A stretch of 56,047 nt of DNA, from positions 1-56,047 of IMG/VR virus record IMGVR_UViG_3300032342_000007; one strand, written 5' to 3'. Positions 1-9,800 of this stretch are shown one piece after another (positions within the stretch are counted from its first letter, which is position 1; each line of letters begins with the position of its first letter). The stretch comes from a virus. The notes under the pieces were generated by a model. It saw only the letters and a program-made list of their open reading frames with translations, was not told the origin of the DNA and searched no databases. A program made the translations under genes and the position numbers.

Positions 1-1723
1 AGCAGAAGACCCGATTCTCGTAGAGGGCGGTCTTCAAGTTCTCGTAAGGCTCCATCGAGGTATCGACGGAAACCATCTCCGCGTTGTAGCCCTTCATTTG
101 AAGCTGCTGAAGCGTGTCGCGAGACTGGAACGAGTCGAGAGAAACGTTGTTGATGGTGTACCCATGCGCGCTCAGCTCGTAGATGAGGCGTCGAATGTCG
201 CCAAGGATGATTTCGTCTCCGGCAGGCGGCACCACCTGAAGAATGAGATCCACCACGTAGACCGGGGCGCGCTCCATGTACTGACCCTGATCGGAACGAC
301 GAATCACGTCCTTCCAGCCGGAGATGTGGCTCATGCAGAACCCCAGCGCGTCGTTGCGCAGCGCGGGGTCGATGTGAACGTGCCGATGGGCTGTCGGATT
401 GATGATGGGCTTGTTGAGAATGGCCGAAACACCGGCAGGCCCCCGGTCCTCGGTCATCCGAATCATCTTCTCCCAAAGGAAGGTGCCTCCCTTTGAGGGG
501 TCGTAGTTGTACGTGGAGAACGGGTGGCGCTTGTCGCCGAAGAGCCTCTTGTCCTGTTCGACAGCCTCGTGGATCTTCTCTCGCCGCTGAATGAACGGAC
601 TGATGGACACGGTCGCACAGCCAGCAAGGTCGCGGATGGAGCCTTCGAGGTCGCTCTCGAAGTCCGACCGAAAGTCCTCGGGTACATCGAGCACCACCGT
701 GTTCTCGGGCGGCTTGGCGCGCACAACGGCGACTTCCTCCGCGTCGAGAATCTTGGACGGCGTCTGCTCGTTACCAACGAGCACCTGAAACTTCACGGCT
801 GAGAAATTCTCCGGCTTCACATCCCAGAGCGCGTAGTCGCGCACGAACACCGTGGAGTCCTCGCGCGCCGCGCGCACGCGACGGGCGGTGAAGTCGTCGT
901 TCGTCTTCTTTGACGAGACGACGAACAGCATCCCCGGCAGCTTCCCTTTGCGCTGGAAGCGGGACTTCATGCGGCGTTGGACCGAGTTGTAGATGACCTC
1001 GGCGTGGTCCACGTAGCCCATGCGCGCAGCTTCCTTGCCCTTGGTGGGCATGAAGTTGGTTTCGTCGAGCAGGGCGGAAACGGCGTTCAAGCCGAGTGCA
1101 GAGGTGTCGGTCGTGGCGCGAGCCGCGACCCAGACGTTGTGCGGAAAGCGCAGCTCCTTCTTGGTGGGCGTGAACGCGAAGTTCTTCTGGAAGTACGGAC
1201 TCGCTTTGATTTTGGTCGCGATGTTCTCGAACGCGACCTTCACTGCGAGCACTTCGTTCACGGAGAGACAGATGACCGCGATGTTCGAGTCCTTGGCGAG
1301 GCTGAAGGTGGCGTGCGGGTCACGCAGGCAGGAAATCTCGTACAGCACCCGGCAAACGCCGATGCTGGCGGCGAACGTTTTTCCGTAGCCGATGGAACCG
1401 GTCCAGACCGACTCGTGATACCCGCCGGAGAACAGCTCCGTCAGGTCGTCAAGCAACCTCGGGTAGATGCCCTCGCAGGTGTGACCAAGGAAGTAGGGGT
1501 CCTTGATGAACTGCTCCATGTCCACTGGCTGCGTCTTGTACTCGGACTTGTGCAGCGCCTCGTAGAGCCCGCCTTTGACCTGCCCCTCCTTCAGCTCTTC
1601 CATCAACACCTGAAGGGCGGCCCGCTCCTCAGCATCGAGCCCCGCCATCTCCTTCTGGAGCAGCTCTTCGACTTCCTCGACGGTGCGCTGACTGCGACTG
1701 CGACCGCCGCTCTCGTGAATCAA
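1..1723 (-). CDS. terL: Terminase large subunit (partial, 3' end outside window)
   Basis: Packaging motor ATPase and nuclease that cuts concatemeric DNA and drives it into the prohead. About 574 residues are visible and the C-terminus lies beyond the left edge. A Walker A loop (TGSIGYGKT, residues 108-116) and a Walker B site (SALLDETNF, acidic pair D220-E221) form the ATPase. The nuclease part has acidic positions in HIDPALRNDALGF (about residue 449) and SLDSFQSRD (about residue 528), typical of the RNase H-like terminase fold. I chose a TTG start overlapping the terminase small subunit stop (cctTGAtt reading TTG/TGA), with GAGGA about nine bases upstream; an in-frame stop lies just upstream and the first ATG is 25 codons later. 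Co-translated with the small subunit. Confidence 0.9.
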   Translation of the reverse strand, partial: MIHESGGRSRSQRTVEEVEELLQKEMAGLDAEERAALQVLMEELKEGQVKGGLYEALHKSEYKTQPVDMEQFIKDPYFLGHTCEGIYPRLLDDLTELFSGGYHESVWTGSIGYGKTFAASIGVCRVLYEISCLRDPHATFSLAKDSNIAVICLSVNEVLAVKVAFENIATKIKASPYFQKNFAFTPTKKELRFPHNVWVAARATTDTSALGLNAVSALLDETNFMPTKGKEAARMGYVDHAEVIYNSVQRRMKSRFQRKGKLPGMLFVVSSKKTNDDFTARRVRAAREDSTVFVRDYALWDVKPENFSAVKFQVLVGNEQTPSKILDAEEVAVVRAKPPENTVVLDVPEDFRSDFESDLEGSIRDLAGCATVSISPFIQRREKIHEAVEQDKRLFGDKRHPFSTYNYDPSKGGTFLWEKMIRMTEDRGPAGVSAILNKPIINPTAHRHVHIDPALRNDALGFCMSHISGWKDVIRRSDQGQYMERAPVYVVDLILQVVPPAGDEIILGDIRRLIYELSAHGYTINNVSLDSFQSRDTLQQLQMKGYNAEMVSVDTSMEPYENLKTALYENRVFC

Positions 1724-2433
1724 GGCGCGTCCTCGGCAGAACCCAGCTCGACCTCGGCTTCATCGGGAGAGTTTTCCTCCACCCGCTCGGAAACGGTGAT
1801 GTCCACTCCCGCCTTGCCTGCCGCGAGGGAGAGAAAGCGTTCCGCGATGCCGAGCAGCTTACGACGGGACTCCGGACTCGTCAGCGTCTTCCCGACGGAC
1901 TCGTCGTAGCGCTTCGTCACGTCCGTCATGATTTGCGCATCGACCTCCATCTTGCCGAGGTGTCGCTCGTTCAATCCGAGATCCATCTTGAGTTTCGCGA
2001 TGTCCGCCAGAATCTCCCGCCCGGCGCGCATCTCCTGCGTCATCGAGGGCATGAGCTTGTTGATGCCCTTCTCGGTCTTGAAGTCGATCTCGATGCGCTC
2101 CAACTGCATGGCGTAGAGCTTCTCCATCTCCGCCAGCTCATCGAGGCCAACCCTCACCCGCTCAGCCGCCGCCGCGACCACGCGCGGAACTTTGGCAGCC
2201 AGTACAGTGGGCGGCAGACTCAGGCGGTAGTCGGTGAGGACCGAAGTCAGGCTCGGGAGCCCCACGTCTTTGTACTCCCCCATCTCGTTCTGAATGTACT
2301 CGGCCACGACGTAGGCTTGCGTCCCCTCAGCGATGCGCTGGTGGACCTCGGGAAAGCAGTTCAGAGAGCGGAGCCGAACGAACCGGGTTTCGCGGGAGAT
2401 TGGTCGGATACGGTTTTTGCGTGCGGAGCCCAT
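1720..2433 (-). CDS. terS: Probable terminase small subunit
   Basis: A 237-residue, largely alpha-helical protein directly before and overlapping the large terminase gene. The N-terminal part (about residues 1-75) is basic and could hold a DNA-binding helix-turn-helix. A long helical middle (about 85-200, rich in Glu, Lys and Leu) would suit oligomerisation, and the C-terminus is acidic. The assignment rests on position and architecture, not on a diagnostic motif. An in-frame TTG twelve codons upstream has no Shine-Dalgarno and is itself the -35 box of a well-spaced promoter, so I use the ATG at 2433. The transcript would then be leaderless, as the -10 ends seven bases before the ATG. Confidence 0.65.
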   Translation of the reverse strand: MGSARKNRIRPISRETRFVRLRSLNCFPEVHQRIAEGTQAYVVAEYIQNEMGEYKDVGLPSLTSVLTDYRLSLPPTVLAAKVPRVVAAAAERVRVGLDELAEMEKLYAMQLERIEIDFKTEKGINKLMPSMTQEMRAGREILADIAKLKMDLGLNERHLGKMEVDAQIMTDVTKRYDESVGKTLTSPESRRKLLGIAERFLSLAAGKAGVDITVSERVEENSPDEAEVELGSAEDAP

Positions 2434-2440
2434 TGCGAAG

Positions 2441-2469
2441 AGGGTACCAGCAGGATCGAGCTTGTCCAA
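2441..2469 (-). promoter_or_regulatory. Sigma70-like promoter for the terminase genes
   Basis: TTGGAC (-35), 17-base spacer, TACCCT (-10), then seven bases to the ATG of the terminase small subunit. The spacer end CCTGCTGG followed by TAC resembles the promoter at 36973-37001 (CCCTGCTGC then TAC). The predicted transcription start falls on the start codon. Confidence 0.5.
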
Positions 2470-2477
2470 GAGACTAC

Positions 2478-2491
2478 GGACCGTGCGGTCC
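2478..2491. repeat. 14-bp palindrome ggaccg-tg-cggtcc
   Basis: Perfect 6-bp arms around a 2-base centre, in the 106-base gap between the polymerase stop and the terminase small subunit start, just upstream of the -35 box. A near-identical palindrome lies before the gene starting at 25755, and another inside the gene at 50700-50903. An operator role is possible but unproven. Confidence 0.4.
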
Positions 2492-2539
2492 TATGGAAAT
2501 CTCTACGGGCCACTCAAGCCGTCTTAACTCCAGCAGAAA

Positions 2540-4396
2540 TCAGCTCTTGCTCGCCCAACTCGGACCCCCGCCGGTCTCCGCCGTAGCCGGTACCCGCTTC
2601 ATCATTGGGGCCATGCCTTCAATCATCGCTTCCTCGACCTGCTTCTGGACGTGCTTGGAGAACTCCGGGCCTTCGGCGCGATGCTGAACCACGTTCTCGT
2701 CGTGGACCATGTGAACCATGCCAACGCGCGCACCCTTCTCCAAGAGCACCTTGCCCCCGCTCATCGCCTTGCAGCGCTTGTAGACAAGGGGAAGGCTGTT
2801 CTTGAGACCGTCCGCGCCCGAGCCCTGCACAGGAGAGTTGAAGAACGCGTTGTGCTCCGTCTCCGGGTCCAAGAAGCGACGCCGACCCCAGATGGTCCAT
2901 GCCGCTTTCTGTCGCTTCGCGTCTCGAATCGCCTTGGTGTGCCAGTCCTCGACGCCGCTGTACGCCTCAAACCACTTGCGCCGGAACTTGATGGCCTGCC
3001 CTTCGGAGAGGGTCACGCCGTAGCCCGCGCGCGCGTAGAGCACCAGCTTGGGGGCCTGCATCCCGTAGATGAACCCGAAGTTGACCGGCTTCGCTTGTTG
3101 GCGTTGGTCCTTGGAGACCAGCGGCTGCTCGATGCCTGAGAGCAGAGAGGCGGTCACCCGGTGGGCATCGTCCTTGCCCGGCCCAGCGTTGAAAACCGCG
3201 ATGAGGCGCTTGTCCCCGCTGATTTCAGCGACCAGCCGCATCTCGATGTTCGAATAGTCGGCGATGGCCAGCTCGTAACCCTCACCCGCTACGAAGCAAG
3301 CGCGGAAGTCTTTGTCGCGGGGAATCTGCTGAAGGTTCGGCTTGGAAGACGAGTAGCGGCCTGCGCCAGTGAACGGCCAGAACTCGGTGTGGATGCGACC
3401 GGTCTTCGGGTTGACGTGGTTGAGGTACTTCGCACCGAATGATTTCACGCGCTGTGCGACACCTCGGTACTCGATGAACTTCTCGATGATGGGGTGAGAA
3501 GCGGCCAACATCGCCAGCGTCATCTCCTTGGTATCTTGCAGCTTGACGGTGTGGATCTGGTTCGACTCAGGGTCTCGAATTTTCTGCGTGACGCCCATCC
3601 GCCGCATCGACTCCAACACCTGCTCTGGTGAGTCGAGGTTGAAGCGATGCTTCCGTGAGGCGGCAATCATCCCCGGAAATACGAGCTGATTGAACGGGCT
3701 GGGAAGCTCCGCCAGAAGCAGCGCTTCGAGCGCGCGGGCGCGCCCGGCATTGGTGAGAGCGAGCTTCTTCCACTTCTCTTGATCGATTCCAAAACCGTTC
3801 AGCTCGATAGCCGCTTCCGGGAGAATGGCGTTGAACTCGATGACAGCGACGCGAACGAGGTTCTGCGCGATGAGCTTTGCGCGCAAGGAATCACGTAGCG
3901 CCGGAAGGTGCGTGATGTCCTCCGCCGCGTAGTCGATTTGGTCTTTCGTCAGCTCGGGAAGCGTCCAGTCCGAGCCACCCAATTCGGGGGCCTCGGGACC
4001 GATGTTCAGCTCGCGCCGATAGAGCGAGTACAGGTCGTGACCGACGTGCTTGTACCCGTTGTAGAGAAGGTTCGAGGCGCGGAAGGTGTCGAACACACGC
4101 TTCAGTTCGAGGTCGAAGTGCCAGAGAAGCCACTTCTGATCGAACTTGAGGTTCTGCCCGATGGTGAGGCCCGCCGTCTTGTCGAGCGCCTCAACGACCG
4201 GCCCCAGAGTGCCCGTCTTGAACAGGTCAATGACGTAGCGCCCTACCCCGGTGTTGATGGAGCAAAGGCGAACGAGCCCATCGCGGGGGTTCAACGCGGT
4301 GGTTTCAAGGTCGAGCGCGTGCCAAGGCTGCGCCTCTACCTCTCGGGCAATTCGCCCGAGCGCTTCAGCCGACGTGACGTAATCATAGCTAAGCAA
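2540..4396 (-). CDS. polA-like: Family A DNA polymerase with 3'-5' exonuclease
   Basis: Replicative-type phage DNA polymerase of 618 residues, lacking the 5'-3' exonuclease domain of bacterial Pol I. The proofreading domain shows ExoI D29-x-E31 (LDLETTALNP), ExoII around D86 (NLKFD) and ExoIII Y156-x3-D160 (YAAED). The polymerase domain shows motif A around D380 (IADYSNIEMR), motif B R432/K436 to Y444-G445 (RQQAKPVNFGFIYG) and motif C H565-D566-E567 (MVHDEN). All key residues are present, so it should be active. The start is TTG with GAGGGGG a few bases upstream. It follows the basic winged-helix protein in the same leftward unit. Confidence 0.96.
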   Translation of the reverse strand: MLSYDYVTSAEALGRIAREVEAQPWHALDLETTALNPRDGLVRLCSINTGVGRYVIDLFKTGTLGPVVEALDKTAGLTIGQNLKFDQKWLLWHFDLELKRVFDTFRASNLLYNGYKHVGHDLYSLYRRELNIGPEAPELGGSDWTLPELTKDQIDYAAEDITHLPALRDSLRAKLIAQNLVRVAVIEFNAILPEAAIELNGFGIDQEKWKKLALTNAGRARALEALLLAELPSPFNQLVFPGMIAASRKHRFNLDSPEQVLESMRRMGVTQKIRDPESNQIHTVKLQDTKEMTLAMLAASHPIIEKFIEYRGVAQRVKSFGAKYLNHVNPKTGRIHTEFWPFTGAGRYSSSKPNLQQIPRDKDFRACFVAGEGYELAIADYSNIEMRLVAEISGDKRLIAVFNAGPGKDDAHRVTASLLSGIEQPLVSKDQRQQAKPVNFGFIYGMQAPKLVLYARAGYGVTLSEGQAIKFRRKWFEAYSGVEDWHTKAIRDAKRQKAAWTIWGRRRFLDPETEHNAFFNSPVQGSGADGLKNSLPLVYKRCKAMSGGKVLLEKGARVGMVHMVHDENVVQHRAEGPEFSKHVQKQVEEAMIEGMAPMMKRVPATAETGGGPSWASKS

Positions 4397-4421
4397 CCAG
4401 CCCCCTCAGCGCGGCGGTTGC

Positions 4422-5093
4422 CTACTTGTTGACGGTCTTCCGACCCAGAGCAGTCAGCCGGTAGCTCCCCGGCACAGGCTTCTCCACCAGTCCGCCTCGG
4501 ACGGGCCGCCGCAGGCTGTTCCGGGCGTGCGAATTCGCCTTCTTCGCCGACACCGTCTTGAACGCTTCAGCCGCGAGCGACTCGATGGTGCGAACCTCGC
4601 GGTCACCCTTCAGCTCGAAGCACCCGAGCAACAGCTTCTCCTTCTTGTTCAGGTCTTCGAACGTGAGTTCCTTGATGGCAGGCCCTGACTGACCCGAGAC
4701 GGGCTTGTGCTTGTGCTTGTGCTTCGCCGTGGCGGCAGTCTTCGCGCCCGTCCGCGCGGTCTTCGCCGATTTCGCGCGCTTCGTGTACTTCCGCTTCTGC
4801 TTCTTCGGCGCGGCTTCCTCCGAAGCAACCAGCTTCAGCTTCGCGCGCTTCGTGTACTTCCGCTTCTGCTTCTTCGGCGCGTCGTCTTTCTCCGCAGCCG
4901 CTTCAGCTTTCGCTTCCGCCTTAGCTTCTGCCTTCGCCTCGGTCGCGGCGACCTTCGCGACAACCTGCGCCTCCGCCTCCGGGGCGAGAAGCGTCGCCGC
5001 AGCGTGGTCCATACCCTTGGACCTCAGCAGCGCCGCTGCTTTCTCCAGCTCCGCCGAAAGTGAACCGATGGTCTGTCCGTCCGTGTTGCTCAT
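4422..5093 (-). CDS. Basic KYTKR-repeat protein with C-terminal winged-helix-like domain
   Basis: About 223 residues in three parts: an acidic/helical N-terminus with EAKA repeats, a very basic low-complexity middle with two copies of KKQKRKYTKRAK followed by Lys/Ala-rich and KHKHKHK tracts, and a folded C-terminus (about residues 150-223) that resembles a winged helix ending in SYRLTALGRKTV. The layout recalls histone H1-like nucleoid proteins with a DNA-binding head and a basic tail; a chromatin-like or regulatory role in front of the polymerase is inference. I prefer the second ATG (MSNTDG), which has GAGGA about nine bases upstream; the first ATG, five codons earlier, has no ribosome-binding site. 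First gene after the promoter at 5154-5182. Confidence 0.75.
   Translation of the reverse strand: MSNTDGQTIGSLSAELEKAAALLRSKGMDHAAATLLAPEAEAQVVAKVAATEAKAEAKAEAKAEAAAEKDDAPKKQKRKYTKRAKLKLVASEEAAPKKQKRKYTKRAKSAKTARTGAKTAATAKHKHKHKPVSGQSGPAIKELTFEDLNKKEKLLLGCFELKGDREVRTIESLAAEAFKTVSAKKANSHARNSLRRPVRGGLVEKPVPGSYRLTALGRKTVNK
4771..4881. repeat. 42-bp perfect direct repeat inside a CDS
   Basis: Bases 4771-4812 recur exactly at 4840-4881, a 69-base offset (23 codons). Each copy encodes one KKQKRKYTKRAK unit and flanking residues, so the duplication is recent or kept by gene conversion. Confidence 0.9.
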
Positions 5094-5153
5094 GGCTGTC
5101 ATCCTCATAGGGGCGCTGTTCGCCCACGCTGGTAAGATCTACGTTCTTGGTTG

Positions 5154-5182
5154 ACCGTAACAACGCAGATCGGGATAGTCAA
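5154..5182 (-). promoter_or_regulatory. Promoter for the basic protein / polymerase / terminase unit
   Basis: TTGACT (-35), 17-base spacer, TACGGT (-10) with an upstream TGT giving an extended -10. It lies in a 183-base gap after a terminator. The two boxes sit in an inverted repeat, GGTTGAC and GTCAACC, 22 bases apart, which could be an operator. Confidence 0.65.
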
Positions 5183-5246
5183 CCCGCCGAACCGTCGCCA
5201 CGTACCTACTACTTCCTCGCCGCTTTTGGGACCATCTTTTTTCGTC

Positions 5247-5266
5247 AAAAGGAGTGGTGCAACTCC
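5247..5266 (-). terminator. Intrinsic terminator after the giant-protein unit
   Basis: On the minus strand GGAGT-TGCACC-ACTCC forms a 5-bp stem with a 6-base loop, followed by TTTT. It lies 11 bases after the stop of the 71-residue protein and before the next promoter, so it separates two transcription units. The stem is short. Confidence 0.55.
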
Positions 5267-5276
5267 GGCGAAATTC

Positions 5277-5492
5277 TTACGGGTTCGGAACGCCCGTCTC
5301 GCCGTCAACCGGGTCCATCACCGGGTCCACCATCCCGGTTTCGCGGGTGTGCAGGTCCGGCAACCGATCGAGCGCGGCGAGTTCTGAAGCGAGGTTGGTA
5401 GCGACCTCCTTCCAGAAGGCGATGTCCTCAGGCGGAAACTCTTCGAGCGGAATGCGCTCGATCTTGTCCTCGACCCTGTCAGGATTCTTCAC
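5277..5492 (-). CDS. Hypothetical protein, 71 aa
   Basis: Small acidic protein with no recognised domain. Its ATG overlaps the stop of the zeta-toxin-like gene (ATGA), so it is probably co-translated. It is followed at once by a terminator, making it the last gene of the unit that begins with the ParB-domain or giant-protein gene. Confidence 0.65.
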   Translation of the reverse strand: MKNPDRVEDKIERIPLEEFPPEDIAFWKEVATNLASELAALDRLPDLHTRETGMVDPVMDPVDGETGVPNP

Positions 5493-6883
5493 GGAATCTC
5501 CGTCGCTTTCTGGGATTGCACCACGCGCTCGAAGTAGCTCGCATCTCCGTAGTGCTGCTTCACCGCCCCTCCCACGCGTGACTGACTGAAAATCAGCCTC
5601 GGGGTGAAGCCTCCGCGCTCGTCCGGCGCGACGTGGGAATCCATCAGCGCCATCGTGTTCACCTCAGGGATAGCCATCAGCGCCTTGAAGTTGCGCGGGA
5701 GAACTTCATGAAGATGCTTGGTTCGAGGCGGAGGAATGAACCTCATGTTCTTGTGCCCCCGAGCTTCGCTGCGGAGAAGAAGCTCATCCTCGTCCTCGAC
5801 GTACGCCATGACGAGATTGATCTTGTAGCCGCGCTTCCCACTCGGCAGCTTCTTGAGATTGGGAATGAGCGTCTCCAGCATCCACTTCAAGTTCGCGCCC
5901 GTACCGGAGAGCACAAAATTGCAGTGACGCTTCTTGGCCTCTTCGATCAACCGGTTGTTCATCTGCAACGCCTCGTCAACAACGGAGGTCGCACCACTTC
6001 GCGTCTTCAAACGCGCCGCTTCCTGAAACTCTGGCAAGCGAACGACAATCTCGTCCGGGTCCAGCGTCGCCGAGTTGTGGTACTGGTTCCCTTGATGGGT
6101 GGACTTCCCTGCGGCAGGAGGCCCCATGATGAAAGTGAAAGTGGGCTCTTCGTCATCCGGAACCGGGGTGACACCCTTGAACGCCTCGGCGCGCACGTCG
6201 TCCAGCACCGCCTCCTGCATCTTCAGCCGTTCCGGAGTCCAAGAAACGGTGGCAGGGTTGAAATACTTCTCCTTCGTGCTCTTGGGGATGCTCGGATGCG
6301 TATCCACCCAGCCGGACTCAGCCGGGGTTGCGCCTTGATGCCAGCGTCCGGTGAACTCGGAGCCCACCTTGCGCCACGAATGGTCCGCCTGCTTCTGGAA
6401 ATCTCCAGTCCTCCACCTGTGAATGGCTCCAACCTCAGCCTCAACCCCGCGCGTCTCCAGAAAAACGTGGTCCATGCGACGCCAAATCTCTTCGGGCGCA
6501 AGACGGATCTCAGCGGGAGCAACCTCTGCTTCAGATTCGAGATTCTTGAAGTAGGCCCGAAAAAACATCAGAACGTCCAAGTCCTCATCCCAATCCGCAT
6601 CGATCCCGTTCATCGAAAACAGCATCAGCTCCTTCACGTTCTTCAACGACAGCGGCTCGAAAACGCAAAGAGGTCGCCCAGCCTGTGAAGGCAAAAGAGC
6701 AAAGCCACGCGCGCCACGGTCCTCCCAAGCCCCCGCCTCGTAGCGCGTCTGATTGTCGAACGCGTTGCAGTCCCACTCCAACCCGTCCCGCCCAAGTCGC
6801 GGCTTGAACGCAACGTACTTGGTCGGCGGGCCTTTGAGGCGACGCTCCACAACACGATAGAGGTCAAAATCTTCTGGTCGCAT
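5489..6883 (-). CDS. Zeta-toxin-like P-loop kinase protein
   Basis: 464 residues. The C-terminal half (about 245-400) matches the zeta/PezT-type kinase fold: Walker A GPPAAGKST (254-262), a following acidic pair in TLDPDEIV (D275, D277) and a strand-plus-GT motif NFVLSGTG. Zeta toxins phosphorylate UDP-sugars of peptidoglycan synthesis; related phage domains may have other substrates. The N-terminal 240 residues are unrecognised and contain WHQG and SWTPERL segments. No antitoxin-like neighbour is evident; the 71-residue protein downstream is the only candidate. The ATG overlaps the stop of the 2540-residue gene, and the pairing suggests both act together, perhaps as virion or injected proteins. 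Substrate and role are not shown by the sequence. Confidence 0.7.
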   Translation of the reverse strand: MRPEDFDLYRVVERRLKGPPTKYVAFKPRLGRDGLEWDCNAFDNQTRYEAGAWEDRGARGFALLPSQAGRPLCVFEPLSLKNVKELMLFSMNGIDADWDEDLDVLMFFRAYFKNLESEAEVAPAEIRLAPEEIWRRMDHVFLETRGVEAEVGAIHRWRTGDFQKQADHSWRKVGSEFTGRWHQGATPAESGWVDTHPSIPKSTKEKYFNPATVSWTPERLKMQEAVLDDVRAEAFKGVTPVPDDEEPTFTFIMGPPAAGKSTHQGNQYHNSATLDPDEIVVRLPEFQEAARLKTRSGATSVVDEALQMNNRLIEEAKKRHCNFVLSGTGANLKWMLETLIPNLKKLPSGKRGYKINLVMAYVEDEDELLLRSEARGHKNMRFIPPPRTKHLHEVLPRNFKALMAIPEVNTMALMDSHVAPDERGGFTPRLIFSQSRVGGAVKQHYGDASYFERVVQSQKATEIP

Positions 6884-9800
6884 CAGAGCCCCATCGGTTT
6901 GACGTACTTGTCGTAAATCTCTTGCGCCGGACCCGACACGACGACAACGAAGTCCTCGATAGGAACGCCATTGACCGAAAGGAAGTTCTGTTTGCGAGCC
7001 TCCTTGATGAGTTCCACGCGGTCACCCTCGTCTTGACACACAATCCGAAGAAGACGAGACGCATGAACCCCATTGAAAAAGTCGGTCTCGTTGGAGCTGG
7101 TCGCGCCTGTATGAGCGTTTCGATACTTGATGATCTCAGGCGTGGTCTGACGATCCTTCCATTGCGCCGAACCACTTCCTTTGCCGAACGAACCGTACGC
7201 ATCTCCCGGAAAACTCATCACGTCAAGGCGATCCAGCTCGTCCGCAGCAAGAATGTACTTGTAGCGACTCGACGTATTGCCCGCGTTGACCGAGGCGAAC
7301 AGGCTGCTAGAGGCGCTGTTGGTCGTAATCAAGCGCCACATGCCGGTCTGCGCCCCACCAGACGCGAGATCTTCGCTCACCGAATTACCGGCAGCGCCGC
7401 CGTGCTGCGAAGAGGCCGTGCCAGACAAGAGCCGTTGATTGATGCCCGACGGCCCACTGTCACGCAGCGCCTGAATGATAAACTTCGGAGTCTTGGCGGA
7501 GGTCTCAAGAAACTTCAGAATCGGCTCGCCATCTGAGCCTTTTGGAAACCCTCGCCAACGGTCTGGTACCACAAAGCTCTTGAGGCCCGGAGTCACCTCG
7601 GTTTCGACCGCCGAAAAGTATTCTGATGGAATCTTGAGGGGCACCTTCTTCGGGTTGCCGTTCATGTCTGTAGCGGGCTTCGGCTCAGAGCTGGAGTTAC
7701 CGGCGTAGTTGTGGGCGAAGGCGTTCTTCACCCTCTCCCGAAGCCCGCCCACTGTGAAATCCTCGGGCTTCAATTCTCGCTCTACGGCCGGAGCGGCGGA
7801 AAACAAGATTTGGTGGAGCTTCTGAATCTCATGATCTTCAGGCGTCGGCTCGTGCAACACCATGTCCCCGAGTCCCGACGACGCCTTGTCGAGAAGCTCT
7901 TTCAAAACGTCAGTGAGCTTCTCATCGGAACCGAGGTCCAGCTCCGCCACCATCTGACCAACAAGCGCGAAGTAGTGCTCATCAGTCACCATTCGGAGCT
8001 TGTGTTTGCCGGAAGTCCACTCGCGCGCTCCCACCTCCAGCGACTCCCCAGCGGTCTTGACGATGGAGTCCGACTCAGCATTGTAGCTACCAATCCAAAA
8101 GCTGTGCTCCGTGTGTTGGCCGGTGTTCGAAAGGGCCTGCCACCCAACCGCCTTGCCGTTCTTGTCTCGCGCGTCCTTTTTGATTTTGAAAGAGACCATC
8201 AGCTTGGTCACGCCTGCTGTGTCCGTCACTCGCTTGATGTTGAGAGTGCCGGTTGAGCCCCAGAGCGCTGGCCCGTCTGTGGGAAACGCTCTGCCGATAA
8301 GACCGAGCTTGGCGGTCTTGGCGTTGTTGATGTCCTTGAAGGACTGCGCGACAGGAAGCGCGGGGGCGTGCGACGGGAAGTAGGACGGCGTCCCTGAGTG
8401 TGGGGCGATTTTGTCGCCAGCGACCACCTCCTGTTCGATTTCGTCAGGAGTGATGGTCTCCTCTGTGGTGATAAAGGCGGCATCGAGGTCCGCCTTGGAC
8501 ACAGGCAAGAAGAACTTGAGCGTACCGTTCTCGGACTTCTTCTCGATGGCGGGACCGAGGGCTTTCAGATTGAACTTGGCGAGGAACGCCTCGACGGCGG
8601 GGAGCCCACCTTCTTTGTACTTGAGGGCTCGCTTCGTCTCGTCCTCGGTCTGCACTCCAGCCGCGTCCTTCACTTTCCACGGACGAATCTTGACGGGCGT
8701 AGAGCCGTTTTCGGAAGACGCGGCGAACTGCTCAGCGGTCGTCTTGATGGTCTTGATGTAGGGCACCGGCTTCGGGGGCTTCGGAGGAAGCGCGCCCGCC
8801 TCAACCCAACCGGTACTGAACATGAACCGACCGTTGGTCCCCGTCTTAACTCGAAGAGCTTCCGTCAGTGTCTGCTCGACTTTGAACTTCGTCGTGTTCT
8901 TGCGATTGATGGCGTCCTGAACGAAGGCGACCTGCATCATCTTGTTGCCGGGGTGAGTTGCTTCAGCCACCGGCCGCACCATCGTGTCGAAGTCCAGCGG
9001 GGAGATTTTGAAGAGGTCGTCGAAAACCCCACCAAGGTTCCCGGCTCCCTGCTGCTCGTTCACCAGCTTTTCCCAAATGGGGTCTGTGTCGGGCCGAACA
9101 ATCGGATCTGTTCCGGAAGGAATGATCCAGTCCAGAACGCCCTTTCTGGCGAGAGTGGCGTCGGTCAACGGACTCGGCGCGTAATTGGTCGCGACTTGGA
9201 GCGCCTTGAGCGCGGTGGCCGCCGCCGCCGCAATCTCTTCCGGCTTCGCCGGGAGCACCACCGTCGGTTCGGGAAAAGAAAACTCCTCGATGGGGGACGA
9301 AACTTGAGGTGCGGGAACGCTCGCAGAAACCGGAGTAGGCTGGGCACCCCAACCGCCGAGCGCCTTGAGCTTCTTCGCGACGTTCTTCACCCGCTTCAGC
9401 GCGGTGTCGTAGTCGGCTCCGGACTCCCACGCGTGCTGCGCCGCCGCGTCTTTGATGTTGTCCTTGTACGCTGCGAGATTCTTGAGCGCCTTGTAGTAGA
9501 CGCTGTTGGTCTTGATTCCGAGCGAGGCCGCGACCTGCTTGATGTTTGTGAACGACGGCGGCGTAAAACCCTCAGGCTTCGGTACGGAGAATTGACCGGG
9601 TTGCGGAGCAAGGGTAACCGGCTTCGGAACTTGGCCAGCAGCGTAGGCCGAGGCAGGTACGAACCCGACGACACCACCGCTCACGACAAACCCAGCAGCG
9701 ACAGCTCGTTTGATGAAATCCTTGACGCGAGTCCCCACCTCCTCGGCCGACAGGAAATTCATGTGCTTCAGCGCCATGTCTTGGAGCTGCACGTCGAGGG

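Noticed and set aside
2434-2469. TTG at 2469 as start of the terminase small subunit
   Set aside because: No Shine-Dalgarno precedes it, and the TTG forms the -35 box of a correctly spaced promoter. TTG codons at 49621 and 50936 are rejected for the same reason.
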